The notes: generated from the letters alone by a model not told the origin. Numbered from the stretch's first letter, positions 1-10,684 are shown. The stretch: DNA of 64,000 nt from Marsupella aquatica (GCA_973895155.1 OZ316891.1:31806001-31870000); one strand, 5' to 3'. A program made the numbers and translations.

Positions 1-295
1 ACTCTAACAGTAGATTCCTACAAAAACTAAGTTTGGGGGCGGAAATGACTAAGTGTCATTAGGCTTTTTTGACAGAAAACAATATTTGACTATCTTTGCC
101 TATTTTTAATTCCTAATCCGTAACACCCAAAATGTTGATTTTAACACAGTGGTAGGTGCTACCTTCAGTCTACAAGCAAGCAAAATCTCAAACTTTTCTG
201 AGTGGTCTAAGTATTTCAAAGAAATCGGAAAAAAGTGCTGTTGGATGAAAATAGAGTATAATCCTAAAATTTTCTAAGTGGGGGAAGAAAAAGGT

Positions 296-461
296 GGACG
301 CTTTGAAAAGCGTCGGGATTTGGATGGACGATTCATGAAGCGTCAGTGTCTTCTCTTTGTTGGGGCTACGGACACTTTCAAAAGCGTCAAGGGCTTCGTC
401 ATCGTCAGGGGTGGACGCTTCATGAGGTGTCCTGAAACTGTTGGACGCTTTCAAAAGCGTC
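296..461. repeat. Cluster of five short palindromes (GGACGCTTT-type)
   Basis: Five copies of an 18-20 bp near-palindrome lie at 296-314, 326-344, 370-388, 413-432 and 443-461. The arms are of the form GACGCTTT / AAAGCGTC with a 2-3 nt loop. The copies are imperfect and spaced about 30-44 bp apart. The same motif forms a second cluster at 3147-3242. The two clusters bracket a block of minus-strand ORFs. Each copy could fold into a hairpin. The function is unknown; the motif may belong to the 3' part of a retroelement. Confidence 0.75.
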
Positions 462-945
462 GGCAGAAAGTAACAAATTAAATTTTGGTACCTTAGAAAC
501 TTCATAACTCCTTAACGGCTGGTCCGATGAAGCTCAAACTTTGCCAAGGTGATTTCCTATATCTAGTCCATCAGCTACCAAGATTTCAGACATTTCTGAG
601 ATCCTTATCAATTAAAATAAAATAGAAGAAGATGCAACCTCTTAATCTGCATTCAACACTTAGAATCAGTGCAGAAACTAGTTTCCTTCACAATGAGGCT
701 GCAAAAATCCAAGAATAAGCTCGAGTTGAGGGAATCAAAAAAAGTAAGCATCCACATAGCCCTCCACTCAAATTTTGCTGTGTCCCCACAAGAACTTGAA
801 ATTCGTGAAGTCTTCTGAGCTTTTCTGATTCATGCTTAATTTCTTCAGTCATTCAAAATAATCCAGAACAATGCCAACTCAATTGATATCCTTCTCCAAA
901 AATACAATCATGTCGGTTGAAGATCAGAAAGTTCCTCTGATAGAA
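462..945. other. Noncoding, with a purine-tract-like site
   Basis: No coding sequence is recognised. At 758-772 the minus strand reads TTTGAGTGGAGGGCT, identical over 15 bp to minus-strand sequence at about 3341-3356 just after the Gypsy integrase. A purine-rich tract followed by CTATG is a plausible polypurine tract marking the start of a 3' LTR of a minus-strand retroelement, but no second LTR end was found inside the window. Confidence 0.35.
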
Positions 946-1362
946 TCAAATAGTAGTACATGGAGGCCAAGCTTCAACTAAAGGTCGCCTTACTAATCCT
1001 TTGATCTCTTGTCTTCCTTTTGCATGATCGGAGACCATAAGCTGATTTCTCTGAAGCTGTGCTCGCAATCTGACAAGCTCATTTTCATACTTAAAAGGAA
1101 TTGCATAGCCATCATGGGCTACCCATACATACTGACGAGTTGGCCATGGTCTGTCTGGAAATAGAGGTGGGAAAGGACAGGAAGCTCTGCAAACTGTATA
1201 AACCCAACACCATATCTCATATTCTGAGAATTTGTGTCTTCTGTCCTTATCTATTGGAGGTACTGGCTCAGGAAATTTATATGTAGGAATTAAAGTACGA
1301 ATACACTCAATGAATGTGCCTGGTAAAATCTGTTTTTGTTGCCTAATACTCTCAATCTCCAA
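946..1362 (-). CDS. Unrecognised retroelement-associated ORF, C-terminal piece
   Basis: This is an open frame of about 138 codons on the minus strand. I do not recognise the product. It is rich in aromatic residues and prolines (for example FPPLFPDRPWPTRQYVWVAH) and ends in a basic, hydrophilic tail. It lies in a different frame from the two ORFs upstream at 1554-2375 and 2489-2950. All three run in the same direction as the Gypsy element at 3358-7935 and sit downstream of its integrase, so they may be pieces of an extra 3' ORF of that element broken by frameshifts. It could also be an unrelated relic. Confidence 0.3.
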   Translation of the reverse strand: MEIESIRQQKQILPGTFIECIRTLIPTYKFPEPVPPIDKDRRHKFSEYEIWCWVYTVCRASCPFPPLFPDRPWPTRQYVWVAHDGYAIPFKYENELVRLRAQLQRNQLMVSDHAKGRQEIKGLVRRPLVEAWPPCTTI

Positions 1363-1553
1363 ATGGCAAAAAGCTATAAAATATTCCTTCCTGGTCCACC
1401 TAGCAATGGAAGCAAGGTTAGGAACAGGAACTGTCGGTGGTAGGTTGATTGGATGTCTCAGCCGTGGAGGTACCCTAATAATCCTGGAATCATCCTCATC
1501 TTCATTGGGGGCGCCTTTCCATCGATAAATAACTCCTGGTGTCGAGCAAGGAA

Positions 1554-2375
1554 TTACAGATTCCTTGGTGGGCAGCTCTGATGTATGGTCGGATGAAGAA
1601 GAAGAAGAAGGTGTTGGTACCTTCTCGATATCTCTGGGGCAACAGGTTCGCTTATAGATTCCACCTCTGGTTGAGAGTGCTCTGATGGAGTTTCGAATTG
1701 CTGTCCAGCCAGGTCAGCTACAAACAAATCCGCAGATTTACATGCTTTCTTCAGTGGTCTTCTCTCATAAGTTAATTGACAACTAATCTTCTCAATGGAT
1801 GTTGGAACAACCGGAGATGAAGCTCTTTCCAGAGAGGGTGGTACCAAGTCAGCTTTCTCTAGTTCAGGCAGCAATTGAGTCTCAGAAACAGGAGGTGACA
1901 CATCTGATTCATAGCCATGTAGAAAACCTAGAGCATCCTGCTCTGGTATAACCAATAACGATACCGTTACCTCCACAAGGTGAGCAACTGCTTCTGGATT
2001 TTCAGATGGACAGCTCTGTGAAACCGAGAAGGGACCAGGTTCCTTTGTCTTCTCTTCCACAGCTTCATGCATCTGTTCTGCTTCTCTGTCCACGGTGGAT
2101 TCTTCAGCAGCAAGATTAGACACTTCTGCTCTTCCAACATTCTCTCCCGGTACTCCAAGTAATGTACGAACATTGGGCAGCACTTCATCCTCTTCACAAG
2201 TCAGTAACTCGCATAAAGCTTCCACAGTGTGTTGCAAACTACTAAATTGCCCTACTGGAGCACAAGCTACTGTTGTTTTAGCTTTAAGCTTCAACTTGTT
2301 GTAGCAACGTAATTCAGACGGTAGTAAACAATTCCGTTTGGAGTAAATGTGGGCCAAATAAGGAGTCAAATGCAC
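1554..2375 (-). CDS. Unrecognised acidic, low-complexity ORF
   Basis: This is an open minus-strand frame of about 273 codons with no recognisable domain. The middle is Glu/Val/Ser/Pro-rich and strongly acidic, typical of a disordered linker. The start is uncertain. It lies between two other same-strand ORFs in different frames, downstream of the Gypsy integrase and between the two palindrome clusters. The likeliest reading is the disordered part of an element-encoded protein. No catalytic motif is visible. Confidence 0.3.
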   Translation of the reverse strand: MHLTPYLAHIYSKRNCLLPSELRCYNKLKLKAKTTVACAPVGQFSSLQHTVEALCELLTCEEDEVLPNVRTLLGVPGENVGRAEVSNLAAEESTVDREAEQMHEAVEEKTKEPGPFSVSQSCPSENPEAVAHLVEVTVSLLVIPEQDALGFLHGYESDVSPPVSETQLLPELEKADLVPPSLERASSPVVPTSIEKISCQLTYERRPLKKACKSADLFVADLAGQQFETPSEHSQPEVESISEPVAPEISRRYQHLLLLLHPTIHQSCPPRNL

Positions 2376-2488
2376 TATTTACAGTTTCCCAATTCTAACT
2401 CGATTTTGAAAATTCTTCACCTGAGTATGTATCACTCTATGGAGAATTTGCGTCCAATTGATAAGCTTCCTCTGCTCCAAAGAAAATA

Positions 2489-2950
2489 TTATTGTAGCAG
2501 CAAATGACAATGTGATTCGCGACTGACTCTCAGGTTGAAAATAGGCGAAAGAAAATGAAATAAATGTTCCAGTGGCAACTCTAAGCAATCTCCCGCCACC
2601 ATGGATCCATTTTGTCTCTTGAATGATTCAGGGCAAAATTGCGCTTCAATGTAAGCCCTCGATTTGCCTTCAACTTTCTGCATTCCCTCTCCTACAATTG
2701 GAGTCGCATACACTGTCGAAATGAGTTCCTCATTCCAGTTGCTTGGTCTGGCACGAATCATAGGACCATCCTCTGCATCCCATACACCATTATCTAACAG
2801 ACTGAGCTCGCAACTACTCCAAGGAAGCTTCAAGAGCTTTGCCAATCCCATGGTTGACAAATCATTCTGTAAACGTCTTTGATCCTCCACCTTCGAAGGT
2901 AGCACTGCAGAAATCGGTCGCGCGGACACATTCAATTCAGTCTCCACCAT
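2489..2950 (-). CDS. Unrecognised ORF, N-terminal part of the 3' ORF block
   Basis: The open frame begins at a TTG, but the first in-frame ATG is at 2950, giving about 153 residues. The first third is hydrophilic. The middle has a tryptophan-containing segment (RARPSNWNEELISTVYATP). I recognise no family. It is the first of three minus-strand ORFs (2489-2950, 1554-2375, 946-1362) downstream of the Gypsy A integrase. A retroelement accessory ORF is my best guess, mainly from position. Confidence 0.3.
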   Translation of the reverse strand: MVETELNVSARPISAVLPSKVEDQRRLQNDLSTMGLAKLLKLPWSSCELSLLDNGVWDAEDGPMIRARPSNWNEELISTVYATPIVGEGMQKVEGKSRAYIEAQFCPESFKRQNGSMVAGDCLELPLEHLFHFLSPIFNLRVSRESHCHLLLQ

Positions 2951-3146
2951 TTTTTTCAATTCCAACTTCTCCCGTCCTTAACTCCAGCCGCTTGTCGTGC
3001 TTGAGGCGGCAATCACCCAATGTAGAAACCAGTAATGAAGATTACTGATTTAGCCAGGCAAGATTTCGCTTCACCTTGGAGGTCCGTTGCACATCGCAAT
3101 CCACCATGAGTCGTACTTGGAGTCGTTTGAGAAGCAAACTTCTCCC

Positions 3147-3242
3147 GAACGCTTTGTAAAGCGTGCTATGTCCAGTGACTTTAGTGGACGCGTTGTGAAG
3201 CATCCAGGTTTTACATTGTGATGGACGCTTTGTAAAGCGTCC
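3147..3242. repeat. Second cluster of GGACGCTTT palindromes
   Basis: Three copies lie at 3147-3166, 3186-3205 and 3223-3242, spaced about 38 bp apart. The last is the cleanest, with two perfect 9-bp arms (GGACGCTTT and AAAGCGTCC) around a GT loop. They match the five copies at 296-461. Confidence 0.75.
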
Positions 3243-3340
3243 AAGTAAAAATGAAAACAAACAAAAATTTCAAAACTAAACAAAAAAATAAATAATCCTA
3301 ACAGATTCAATAATCTACTGTCTAATAGGTATAAGTATAC

Positions 3341-3357
3341 CTAGCCCTCCACTCAAA
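3341..3357 (-). other. Polypurine-tract-like sequence after integrase
   Basis: The minus strand reads TTTGAGTGGAGGGCTAG immediately downstream of the integrase frame. Position and purine content fit a plus-strand primer (PPT) of a Gypsy element. A 15-bp identical copy occurs at 758-772, and a related tract (AGTGGGGAGCTATGTGATGC) lies downstream of the Gypsy B integrase near 41095-41125. Confidence 0.4.
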
Positions 3358-4496
3358 CTACGACATGTCCGCATGAGTGGAAGATAAATAATAGGGCTTT
3401 AATCTAAAGCCATTAATTCGAGTATCTAAAGGGTATCCATCTAAAGTGGTTAAGGATACGGAACCATTAGGCCAGATTTTCTCAATTCTATAAGGGCCTA
3501 TCCAATGGGTATGTAATTTACCCGGAAAAAGCATGTAACATGAATCAAAAACTAACACTAAATCATCATCAGCTAACTTAACCTGTTTAAGCTTTTTATC
3601 ATAAGAATGTTTACTTTTTGCTTGTACTACAACAGTTTGATCTAAAGCTAAAAGTTTATTTTCTTCTAATTTAGTAATATCAACAAACCGACTCTCTAGA
3701 CTTGCTTCAGGAGTGAATCTCTCAGGAATAAGTAATCGCGCTCAGTAGGGATGGAAAACTCAATAGGGATAATACTATCAACCCCATAAGTTAAATAAAA
3801 TGGGGTTCTAAGGGTTGTAACCTTTTCAGCATTACGATAAGCCCAAAGCGCAGAATGCAGTTTTAAATCCCAGTCAGTCTTGTGAGATGCCACCATTTTA
3901 TTTAAGATCTTTCCCATAATCCCATTAGCTCATTCAGTCAAGCCATTTTCTCGTGGGTTATAAGGGGTAGTCTTTCGGTGTTTAATAAGGTATAAATCTG
4001 TGATCAACTCAATGGTGGAATTTAGAAAGTGCAGGCCCCTATCACTCACCAGTTCTAGAGGACAGCCAAAGCGGGTGATAATATGCTCGAATAAAAATGC
4101 CGCAGCAGTGTTCGCATCATTCTTCCTGGTCGCTTTAGCCTCCACCCACTTGGTGGCATAATCAGTTGCAAGAATGATATACCTACTACGACTCCAACGA
4201 GCAGCTGGGGAAATGGGGCCAATGAAGTCTATACCCCACTTTTCAAAAGGTGCTAAGGGAAGAATGGGGGGTAGTGGCCACTTAGAAGATGCAGTGGGTT
4301 TCCCTACTCTCTGGCACGGATCACATGACTTAATAAAATTATAGGTGTTCTTGTGCATTGTGGGCCACCAATACCCTGCATCTTGGATTTTCTTAACAGT
4401 AGTGTTAATAGCATAGTGGTCGCTGTCCTGGGAATAGTGAGCTCTCAAGAATACATCGGGTGTCTGGCTGCATGTACTAATTATGCTACTTATCAC
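3358..4496 (-). pseudogene. Ty3/Gypsy integrase (decayed, Gypsy A)
   Basis: Three minus-strand frames (3930-4496, 3696-3917, 3358-3558) together cover an integrase. In order they show a zinc-binding region ending in CDPCQR, a catalytic core with GIDFIGP, the LVSDRGLHFLN aspartate region and PRENGLTE carrying the catalytic Glu, then a C-terminal stretch with FPGKLHTHWIGPYRIEKI. Integrase inserts element cDNA into chromosomes. A TGA directly follows the ENGLTE motif where Arg (CGA) is expected, and frameshifts separate the other pieces, so the gene is dead. It resembles Tat-like, non-chromodomain Gypsy integrases. The left-hand fragment overlaps in content with the right-hand fragment at 5800-5832, suggesting two copies were recombined. 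Confidence 0.85.
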
Positions 4497-4497
4497 T

Positions 4498-5796
4498 TGT
4501 AAGAGACCTCATGCTTAGAACCAATTCCCTTGAGAGCCTTGTCCCCTCCCGGCCATTTCTCAAGTTCCTTGGGTTCCCCTGTGCCTCTTGCGGTTTTCTC
4601 TAGATAAGCTGGGTGGGAAGGGCGTACCCTTTTCTGCAAGGACTCCTAAGCACTTTTGGTACCAAGAGATATGTGTGATCTACTCCAGATAATGGTAATA
4701 ACACCAGAGTAGTCGGGGCCAGGCCCACACTCCACAAATCTCTCCTCCAAGTGATAATCTTCTCTACTTGCTTCTATCAACTTTCGGTTATGATCTCTCT
4801 TCTATTACACTATTATGAACACACTCACATCCCCATTTGTGCATCTATATAGTATTAATGGATCCGACGATGCAATAATCGCAGTGTATCCTTCTTCCCC
4901 AAACTTCTGTGTAAGAACCTGCCTAATATCTACCTTCCTCTTTACTATCAACTTAATGCTCACTGTAGAACGCAAATTCAGAATCTATGGACTCTCATTC
5001 AAATCAATATTGACATTCATACTTCCTATTATGCTTACTAACTAAGAGAGGTTCAGCGGCAGAGCCGTCCCTACTTGATCACAGGTTTGCGGACATTATA
5101 TCTATGGTATTGGCGGCATAGCCGACCTTGCCAGATTCAAAGCTCCGTCTTCAAGGTACTCGAGTGGTGGCAATGCCTTCCATGACCAAGAATCAAGAAA
5201 CTTAGAACCCTTTCACAATAGAAACCGACGGCATAGCCATTCTGTTAGTCCTAGAACCAATGTTCAAGCATTCCTCCGATGCAAATGCACACAATATGCG
5301 CTCTATGTACTCTCTATCCTCACACTCATACACTTGAAATACTGGAAAATGGACTCTCCTGGGAGGGCGATCCTCCCTCTTATTTATAGTTGGAGCCAGG
5401 CCACGCTGGTCCCTTTACAAGAGTATCCTAGAAGATACAAGAATTTACTAGAATTTACTAGAACCTACTAGAATTTACTAGAAATTACTAGAAGTTACTA
5501 GATTTTACTTTTTACCCACGGTAAATTCTAGAAGTTACTGAAATTTACCTTTTTACTATGGTAAATACTAGAAATTACTATTTACTATGGTAGATTCTAG
5601 AAGTAACTGGAATGTACCTTTTTACTATTGTATATTCTAGAAGTTACTATTTATTATGGTAGATCTTTGAAAATTACCAAGACTTATAATTTTACTTGGT
5701 AAAACCCAAAATCTCTTTTTTACCACAAAAACCTCTATTTTAATATTTTCACACAAAACCAAACTATTCACCACATAATCTAATTTCCTTACGACA
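4498..5796 (-). mobile_element. LTR-like insertion with TATA box and 10-bp tandem repeats
   Basis: This is noncoding sequence between the Gypsy integrase piece and the RNase H piece. Read on the minus strand it begins TGTCGTAAGG and ends CCTCTTACA, compatible with LTR ends. It has a TATA-like CTATAAATA near 5380-5392 on the minus strand. Upstream of that (5429-5510) lie seven copies of a 10-bp unit like GAATTTACTA, followed by longer degenerate repeats to about 5690. I see no 5-bp target duplication at the flanks (TCACT versus CCGCC). Part of 4530-4730 resembles 17500-17720. Confidence 0.45.
5429..5690. repeat. 10-bp and ~60-bp tandem repeats in LTR U3
   Basis: The 10-bp unit (GAATTTACTA and variants) is repeated seven times between 5441 and 5510. 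From about 5511 to 5690 the same words recur in longer units of roughly 60 bp, each with a TTACT-ATGGTA-like core. The position upstream of a TATA-like box suggests U3 enhancer repeats. Confidence 0.7.
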
Positions 5797-5831
5797 CCGC
5801 CTGTCTCACCAGAGTGTAAGGCTTCAATTAC

Positions 5832-6974
5832 CTATGGAATCTCTCTCATCTCAAGGCAACGCCTTAACTTCTGATCAGGTCCTTGCTTAAATAAGGTGCC
5901 TTTTATAATAGTGTAAGGGCCCACCTTGTGTGCAAAAACAGCCCTCTCCTCATCATTAAGTCCTTGTGGGAATACCCCATGCATACAACAACATCTGCAC
6001 AATATCAAAGTATTTCGAGGACTCTCCTTCAATGTGCCAAAGGTGCTCATCCGGAAATTCGTCAGAAAGGTTGTTGTCATTCTCTTCACCTGGGAGTCTC
6101 GACAAGAAGTCAGCATTCTCATGGTGTTTCCCCGGATGGACTTGCACCTCGTAATCAAATTCCTGAAGCAGGAGTACCCATCTAGCTACCCTTCCTGAAA
6201 GGGCAACTTGATTAACCAAGTACTTAAGGGAATTATGATCAGTGTGGAAGATAATTTGATAGCCTAAAAGGTAATGTCGGAATTTCTTACAGGCAAACAC
6301 AATTGCCAGGGCTTCTCTCTCGGTGACAATATAATTTTTCTCTGCATCACTCATTTGGCGACTGGCATAATAAATGGGGTGATCTCTATTATTACTGTCC
6401 TTTTGGCTTAAATTAGCTCCTATGCAAAAGGCAGATGAGTCAATAAAAATGTGGAACTTCTTACTCCAATCAGGTGGTGAAAGGATAGGTGAACTAATTT
6501 ATCCTTAAGTGTTTGAAAGGCATGTTGTGCGTCGGCACTCCAAGCATAGGGTTCATCCTGCTTCAGCAATTTGGTCAAAGGCAAGGCAATGTCAGCATGT
6601 TTGTGGATAAAGCGGCGGTAATACCCGACATGCCCTAGGAAGGCACGGAGTTGCTTCAGGTCAGCAGGGGGTTGAAGCTCCACAATCACGCGGACCTTCT
6701 CCTTGTCCACCTCAATGCCTCGTTGAGAAATGACATGACCAAGCAAGATGCCCTCCTTCATGCCAATGAAACACTTTTCTAGATGCAAGCACAGTTGGGC
6801 CTCCCGACACTTCTGGAAAGTCTTTTCCAAGTGCATTAAGTGATCCGCAGCCGACCCATAAACACAAAAATCATCAATGAAGATCTCCATGAAGTGCCAA
6901 AGGTACTCCTGGAAAATGATCATCATGATACGCTGGAAGGTACCTGGGGCATTACACAACCCAAATGGCATCAT
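5832..6974 (-). pseudogene. Ty3/Gypsy reverse transcriptase-RNase H (Gypsy A, truncated)
   Basis: The frame at 6420-6974 starts inside RT at MMPFGLCNAPGTFQ and contains the active-site FIDDF, the HLEKC and LGHVISQRG region and YYRRFI. The frame at 5956-6354 contains RNase H, with YIVTEREALAIVFACKKFRHYLLGY, TDHNSLKYL and the LSRLPGE end. The frame at 5832-6158 continues toward the integrase zinc finger. These enzymes copy element RNA into DNA. Frames are broken between the pieces. The N-terminal RT and the protease are missing: gag-like sequence abuts RT near 7010, an internal deletion. Confidence 0.9.
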
Positions 6975-6999
6975 CGCATACGCATACGTACCCCAATCC

Positions 7000-7880
7000 G
7001 TAGTGAATGTTGTCTTGCCATCTGCACTTTTACGTCCTCCAATCCAGCGATCAAAGCTCTCAGTTGCTTCCTAGTATTCTTGAATTTGACCTTCTCCTTT
7101 TTGACATACTTCAAGCAAGTTGTCACCCAGGGCTCCCCATCACTAGATGATTTTGCTGAGGAGTCTTCCTCCAAATTTGACGGTTCAGACGATGGACGAC
7201 GATGTGTTGTCCCTCCACTGTCTTCTTCTTTTTCTTTTTGCTCCCACACAATCTGGCGGTTGTTTGATAGTGTTTCGCTTGGGTGATTGCTGCCTGCAAC
7301 ATGTTGGGGGCCATCTTTCTAACTTCAAACTGTACACGTCAGGGTAGCCCCGAGATAAACCACTCCATTTGGAGGTTCTTGGGTGGTGGCACTGTCAGTT
7401 TCCTTATCTGTTGTTGGATGCGTTGAATATAATATTTGCAGAGTGACTCACAAGCACTCATCCGACTTTTGTTGAGCCAACGCACGATTCTTGCATCTGC
7501 TCCTGGTTCTCAAAATTCCTTCTCAAAGGCGGCCTTGAGGAGTGGCCAGTTCTACTGAGTGGGTACATCCAGCACCATGTATCACTTCAACGCCTTGCCT
7601 TCAATCAGTCCTTGGAACATCCACTTTGTTGTGTCATCGTCTGCTTCTTTGTTCACAGCAAGGTGGCCAAGTACTGCTCCATCCAATCATTGACATCAAT
7701 CCTGCCTTTGTAAGGAATGTACTTGATTCTAGATTTCACCATTGGGACAACTGGCCTTCCACCTCCCGCCAGGGGGTTTGGGGGTGCCTGATTAGCAATA
7801 GTGGCTGCCAAGGGTTGGCAATACTGCAACGTCCTCCCAGACCTTGCAAGGTATCTCAAAGCCCGGGGGGTCTCGTTCAT
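7000..7880 (-). pseudogene. Gypsy gag relic (Gypsy A)
   Basis: The minus strand from 7880 reads a gag-type N-terminus (IDVNDWMEQYLATLL), then a frame recognisable through 7123-7650 (a LKAAFEKEF-like stretch) and a Lys/Ser-rich C-terminal part ending near 7000. Several stops sit at expected Trp, Gln or Arg codons (for example TGA and TAG around 7510-7580). Gag forms the virus-like particle of the element. It begins about 40 bp after the primer-binding site and fuses abruptly into RT at about 7010, so protease and early RT were deleted. Confidence 0.7.
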
Positions 7881-7916
7881 CCGCTACTTGCTCTTCTTTC
7901 CACCAAATACCACACA

Positions 7917-7935
7917 CTCCCCGGCAGTGGCGCCA
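7917..7935 (-). other. Primer-binding site of Gypsy A
   Basis: On the minus strand, three bases after the LTR end, the sequence reads TGGCGCCACTGCCGGGGAG. This is close to the TGGCGCC-type primer-binding sites of plant Tat/Athila Gypsy elements, which are complementary to a tRNA 3' end. It fixes the direction of transcription (leftward) and the inner end of the 5' LTR. Confidence 0.8.
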
Positions 7936-7938
7936 AAA

Positions 7939-8864
7939 TGTTGTTGGGGTGGAGCACAGGGAAGCAACAAACCCAAGCTAGGATTATGTATTCAGACCAC
8001 TCAGTCTTCTTCCTTGATGAGTGTCGTGTTTGGTTTGAGGGGAGTAGATTACACTCTAAAACTAGTTAACTATCCTCTTTCGAGGGAACCCTTCTATAGC
8101 CCTAAGTAGGTTGTACAAGACTTTACACAAATAAACGCACTACCAATACTACTACCTACGACCCTTCCTCTATTACTATTGCATGGAAAGCCCCTCAGAG
8201 ATTCAAAGGACTTGCCCACAACTGGTCAAAAAGGGGTACCAAGGTATGGATTATTGAGCAAAGGCATGGCTATGCATTGTTCTTATTGTCATAATCTTTG
8301 GTTTGAGAGTCCTTTTTATAGGTTTCCAAACCCGATGTCCTAACATGATGGTATCTGGACCAAGAATAGGACCTTGAGTCTAGTCTAGGTTTATCTTGGA
8401 TGTCCACTCAAAACACTCTGCTTCGTCCAAACCTCCACCGGGTACCTCTCTCCTAGCCTGACTACAGGGTCACGAGAAAGTACACAATGGCGAGGGCAAG
8501 ATTTCTAGCAGTGTCCAAACCACCCGAGGGATAGGAAAAGGGGAGACTACCTCTTTTTCCTCAACCATCCCCAAATAGTGTGTATTCTACTAGGGCAACA
8601 CACAAAGGGCGGCCTATATCCGATGGGTGATTCCATAGGACTTAGACAAGAGGTAAAGCTTGGGGGTTAAATTCCTGCTAGACTCCCACGCTTACCTTGT
8701 CATTGCAGCTCGTCATCCTTACTCCTGTCGTAGGCAAGACACATAGCCGAGAAACGTTATAGCTCATCCGGTCTTGACCCTGGTCCGGACAACCTACAAT
8801 CCAGGGGAAGATAGCCTCTTGTTGTCACTATTGTTAGTATTCAAACCTCACTTCCTCAACAACA
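7939..8864 (-). mobile_element. 5' LTR of Gypsy A
   Basis: On the plus strand the block starts TGTTGTTG and ends CAACAACA, a perfect 8-bp terminal inverted repeat with the TG...CA rule. It lies directly next to the primer-binding site at 7917-7935. A TATA box (CTATAAAAAGG on the minus strand) lies at 8311-8322, about 540 bp from the outer end. U3 is therefore 8864 to roughly 8310, with R-U5 from there to 7939. Length is 926 bp. No matching 3' LTR is visible on the left side of the window. Confidence 0.75.
8311..8322 (-). promoter_or_regulatory. TATA box in Gypsy A LTR
   Basis: The minus-strand sequence CTATAAAAAGG lies inside the LTR, correctly oriented for leftward transcription into the primer-binding site and gag. 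Confidence 0.6.
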
Positions 8865-10600
8865 ACCTCCACTAGAAATTCAATGAAGACTAACTTACCA
8901 GAATGGGGAAAGAACATTAATTGCACATAAACGCGGATTTGCTTGCAAATACTGCACGCCATGTAACTGAATAATGTTCCCCCCCTCATCGCTTTGGATC
9001 AAGGGTTTAAATACTTTACCATTGGTCCTAAGAATGGGGCAACGGTCACTGTAATTGTAACAAGCTATTCTCCTCTTCCTAACCTAGTTCTATTCGTCAA
9101 TCCTTCCACCTCCTTGTAAGACAGGCGACTGCCCTAATTCTCTTTCATGCGCAGCCTCCCGCTCGACTGCCTTTGCATCTCTTGCCGCCATTGGATTAAT
9201 TCAACGGCAAGCCCAATGCTAGCAATGTAGCTCATTCTGCTATCTCAGTCGTTGTTCATCCCTTTCTCTCAGCATCTCACCCGCTATCACCACTAGCTAT
9301 AGTATTCTTTGTAAACGTTGGGACCCCACTCATCCTCTAGCTCAATCTCCTCATCTATGGTTTTAGGGCTAGGTTGGTGTCGGATGCCAAATTTAGTAAT
9401 AGTTGTTTAACTAGAGTTAAAATGACGTAACTATAGTTAGAAGTAACCATAGTTAGCAATAAATTAGGGTTAGGAGAACAAAGAGATGAATAGTAAGTGC
9501 ATGGTAGGGGGCCAAGATGATTTTGTATGGGTTGCTGAACTGAGTTAGGAAAAGACAAGTTCTAAGGTTATAATTTATTAGGTTAACACTAGTAGTTTAA
9601 ATACAATTGACCGTAAATAAAAAAGACGGTCGACTTAGCAGAATTAGATAAAAGTCTCATAATAGAGTTAGAGCTAGGAATTTAGCAAGTAGTTAGTTTT
9701 AGGTTCAAGGAACTCACTAGCAACAATTCAAGTAAAATGGAGGTCTAGGCACACTGCTGGAGATTTATGAAACCGGGATCTCGTTATAAGTATACTCAAA
9801 TGGGATACCGTAGGAGTAATGGAAGACAAGGAAATCTGAATGCTATGAGGGTTAGTGAAAAAGGCCAGGTGTCATCACCTAAGCCCTTTTCATAAGGACA
9901 AGATTTCAAAAGAAAACTATGTAGCACTGATGGGGAAACAACAAAATTCAAGTAGGATGGCAGTCGGGTGCAATTAGGTGGAATCAACTCCTTCCATAAG
10001 GACAAATAGAGTTGACTCATGAAATCCGGAGAGCACACACGAGGAGCTTGATTTCAGGCACAAGGAGATAAGGAGATGGTTGGGTGATGATTGGGTGGAT
10101 GGAGACTCAATGTTGTCGTTCAATTGAGCCTCGCAGTGCTACCATTTGCAATTGAATTGCTGATTACTCTACCAAAGAGCTTTTGCTACGGGGAACAGTG
10201 AGCAGCTTTGAGCTGCTGGAGATGAGCATAGTACTGAGCATGCATTGAATAGAGCTTGCTGCTAACTAGGTGTTGCGTTGATGAAAGAAGAGCTTGATCT
10301 TGCTACCCCTGGGCCCTCACTAAAGGGAATGCAATGAGACATACCTGTGACCAAAGGTCCCCTAGGCACCCCTAGTTATATTTTGGAAGAAGATTAAAAT
10401 ATATCTTGTTTGTTCTAAAGAGAATTTTCAATCCTATATAAAATTTACCTATGTTATTATAATCACACAGATTTTGGGATTTAAAATACCCTTCATTTGT
10501 TATAAAAAAAAATCATTTTGTGAAGACATCCAATGCAAGTGCACATTTTTTTTATCTGCCAGTTAATGGCACTTACAACTTACACTAAACAAACATATTG
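8865..10600. other. LTR-like noncoding DNA
   Basis: No gene is recognised. From about 9378 (TGTCGGATGCC) the text becomes GTTAG-rich, then GCTG/TTGA-rich at 10080-10330, and AT-rich to 10600. The order and base texture resemble the LTR arm that starts at 19935 (TGTGGGATGGC), so 9378 to about 10350 may be a diverged relative. The alignment by eye is weak. Confidence 0.3.
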
Positions 10601-10684
10601 CCATATAATTTTTGGCAATGTGTGAAAGTCATTGGGACTTTAGCACACAAATCACTAGACAGCTAATTCATACTAGATTACATA

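Noticed and set aside
4493-5801. Clean solo-LTR insertion with target duplication
   Set aside because: The flanking five bases differ (TCACT and CCGCC), and the Gypsy sequence overlaps on both sides, so a simple insertion does not fit.
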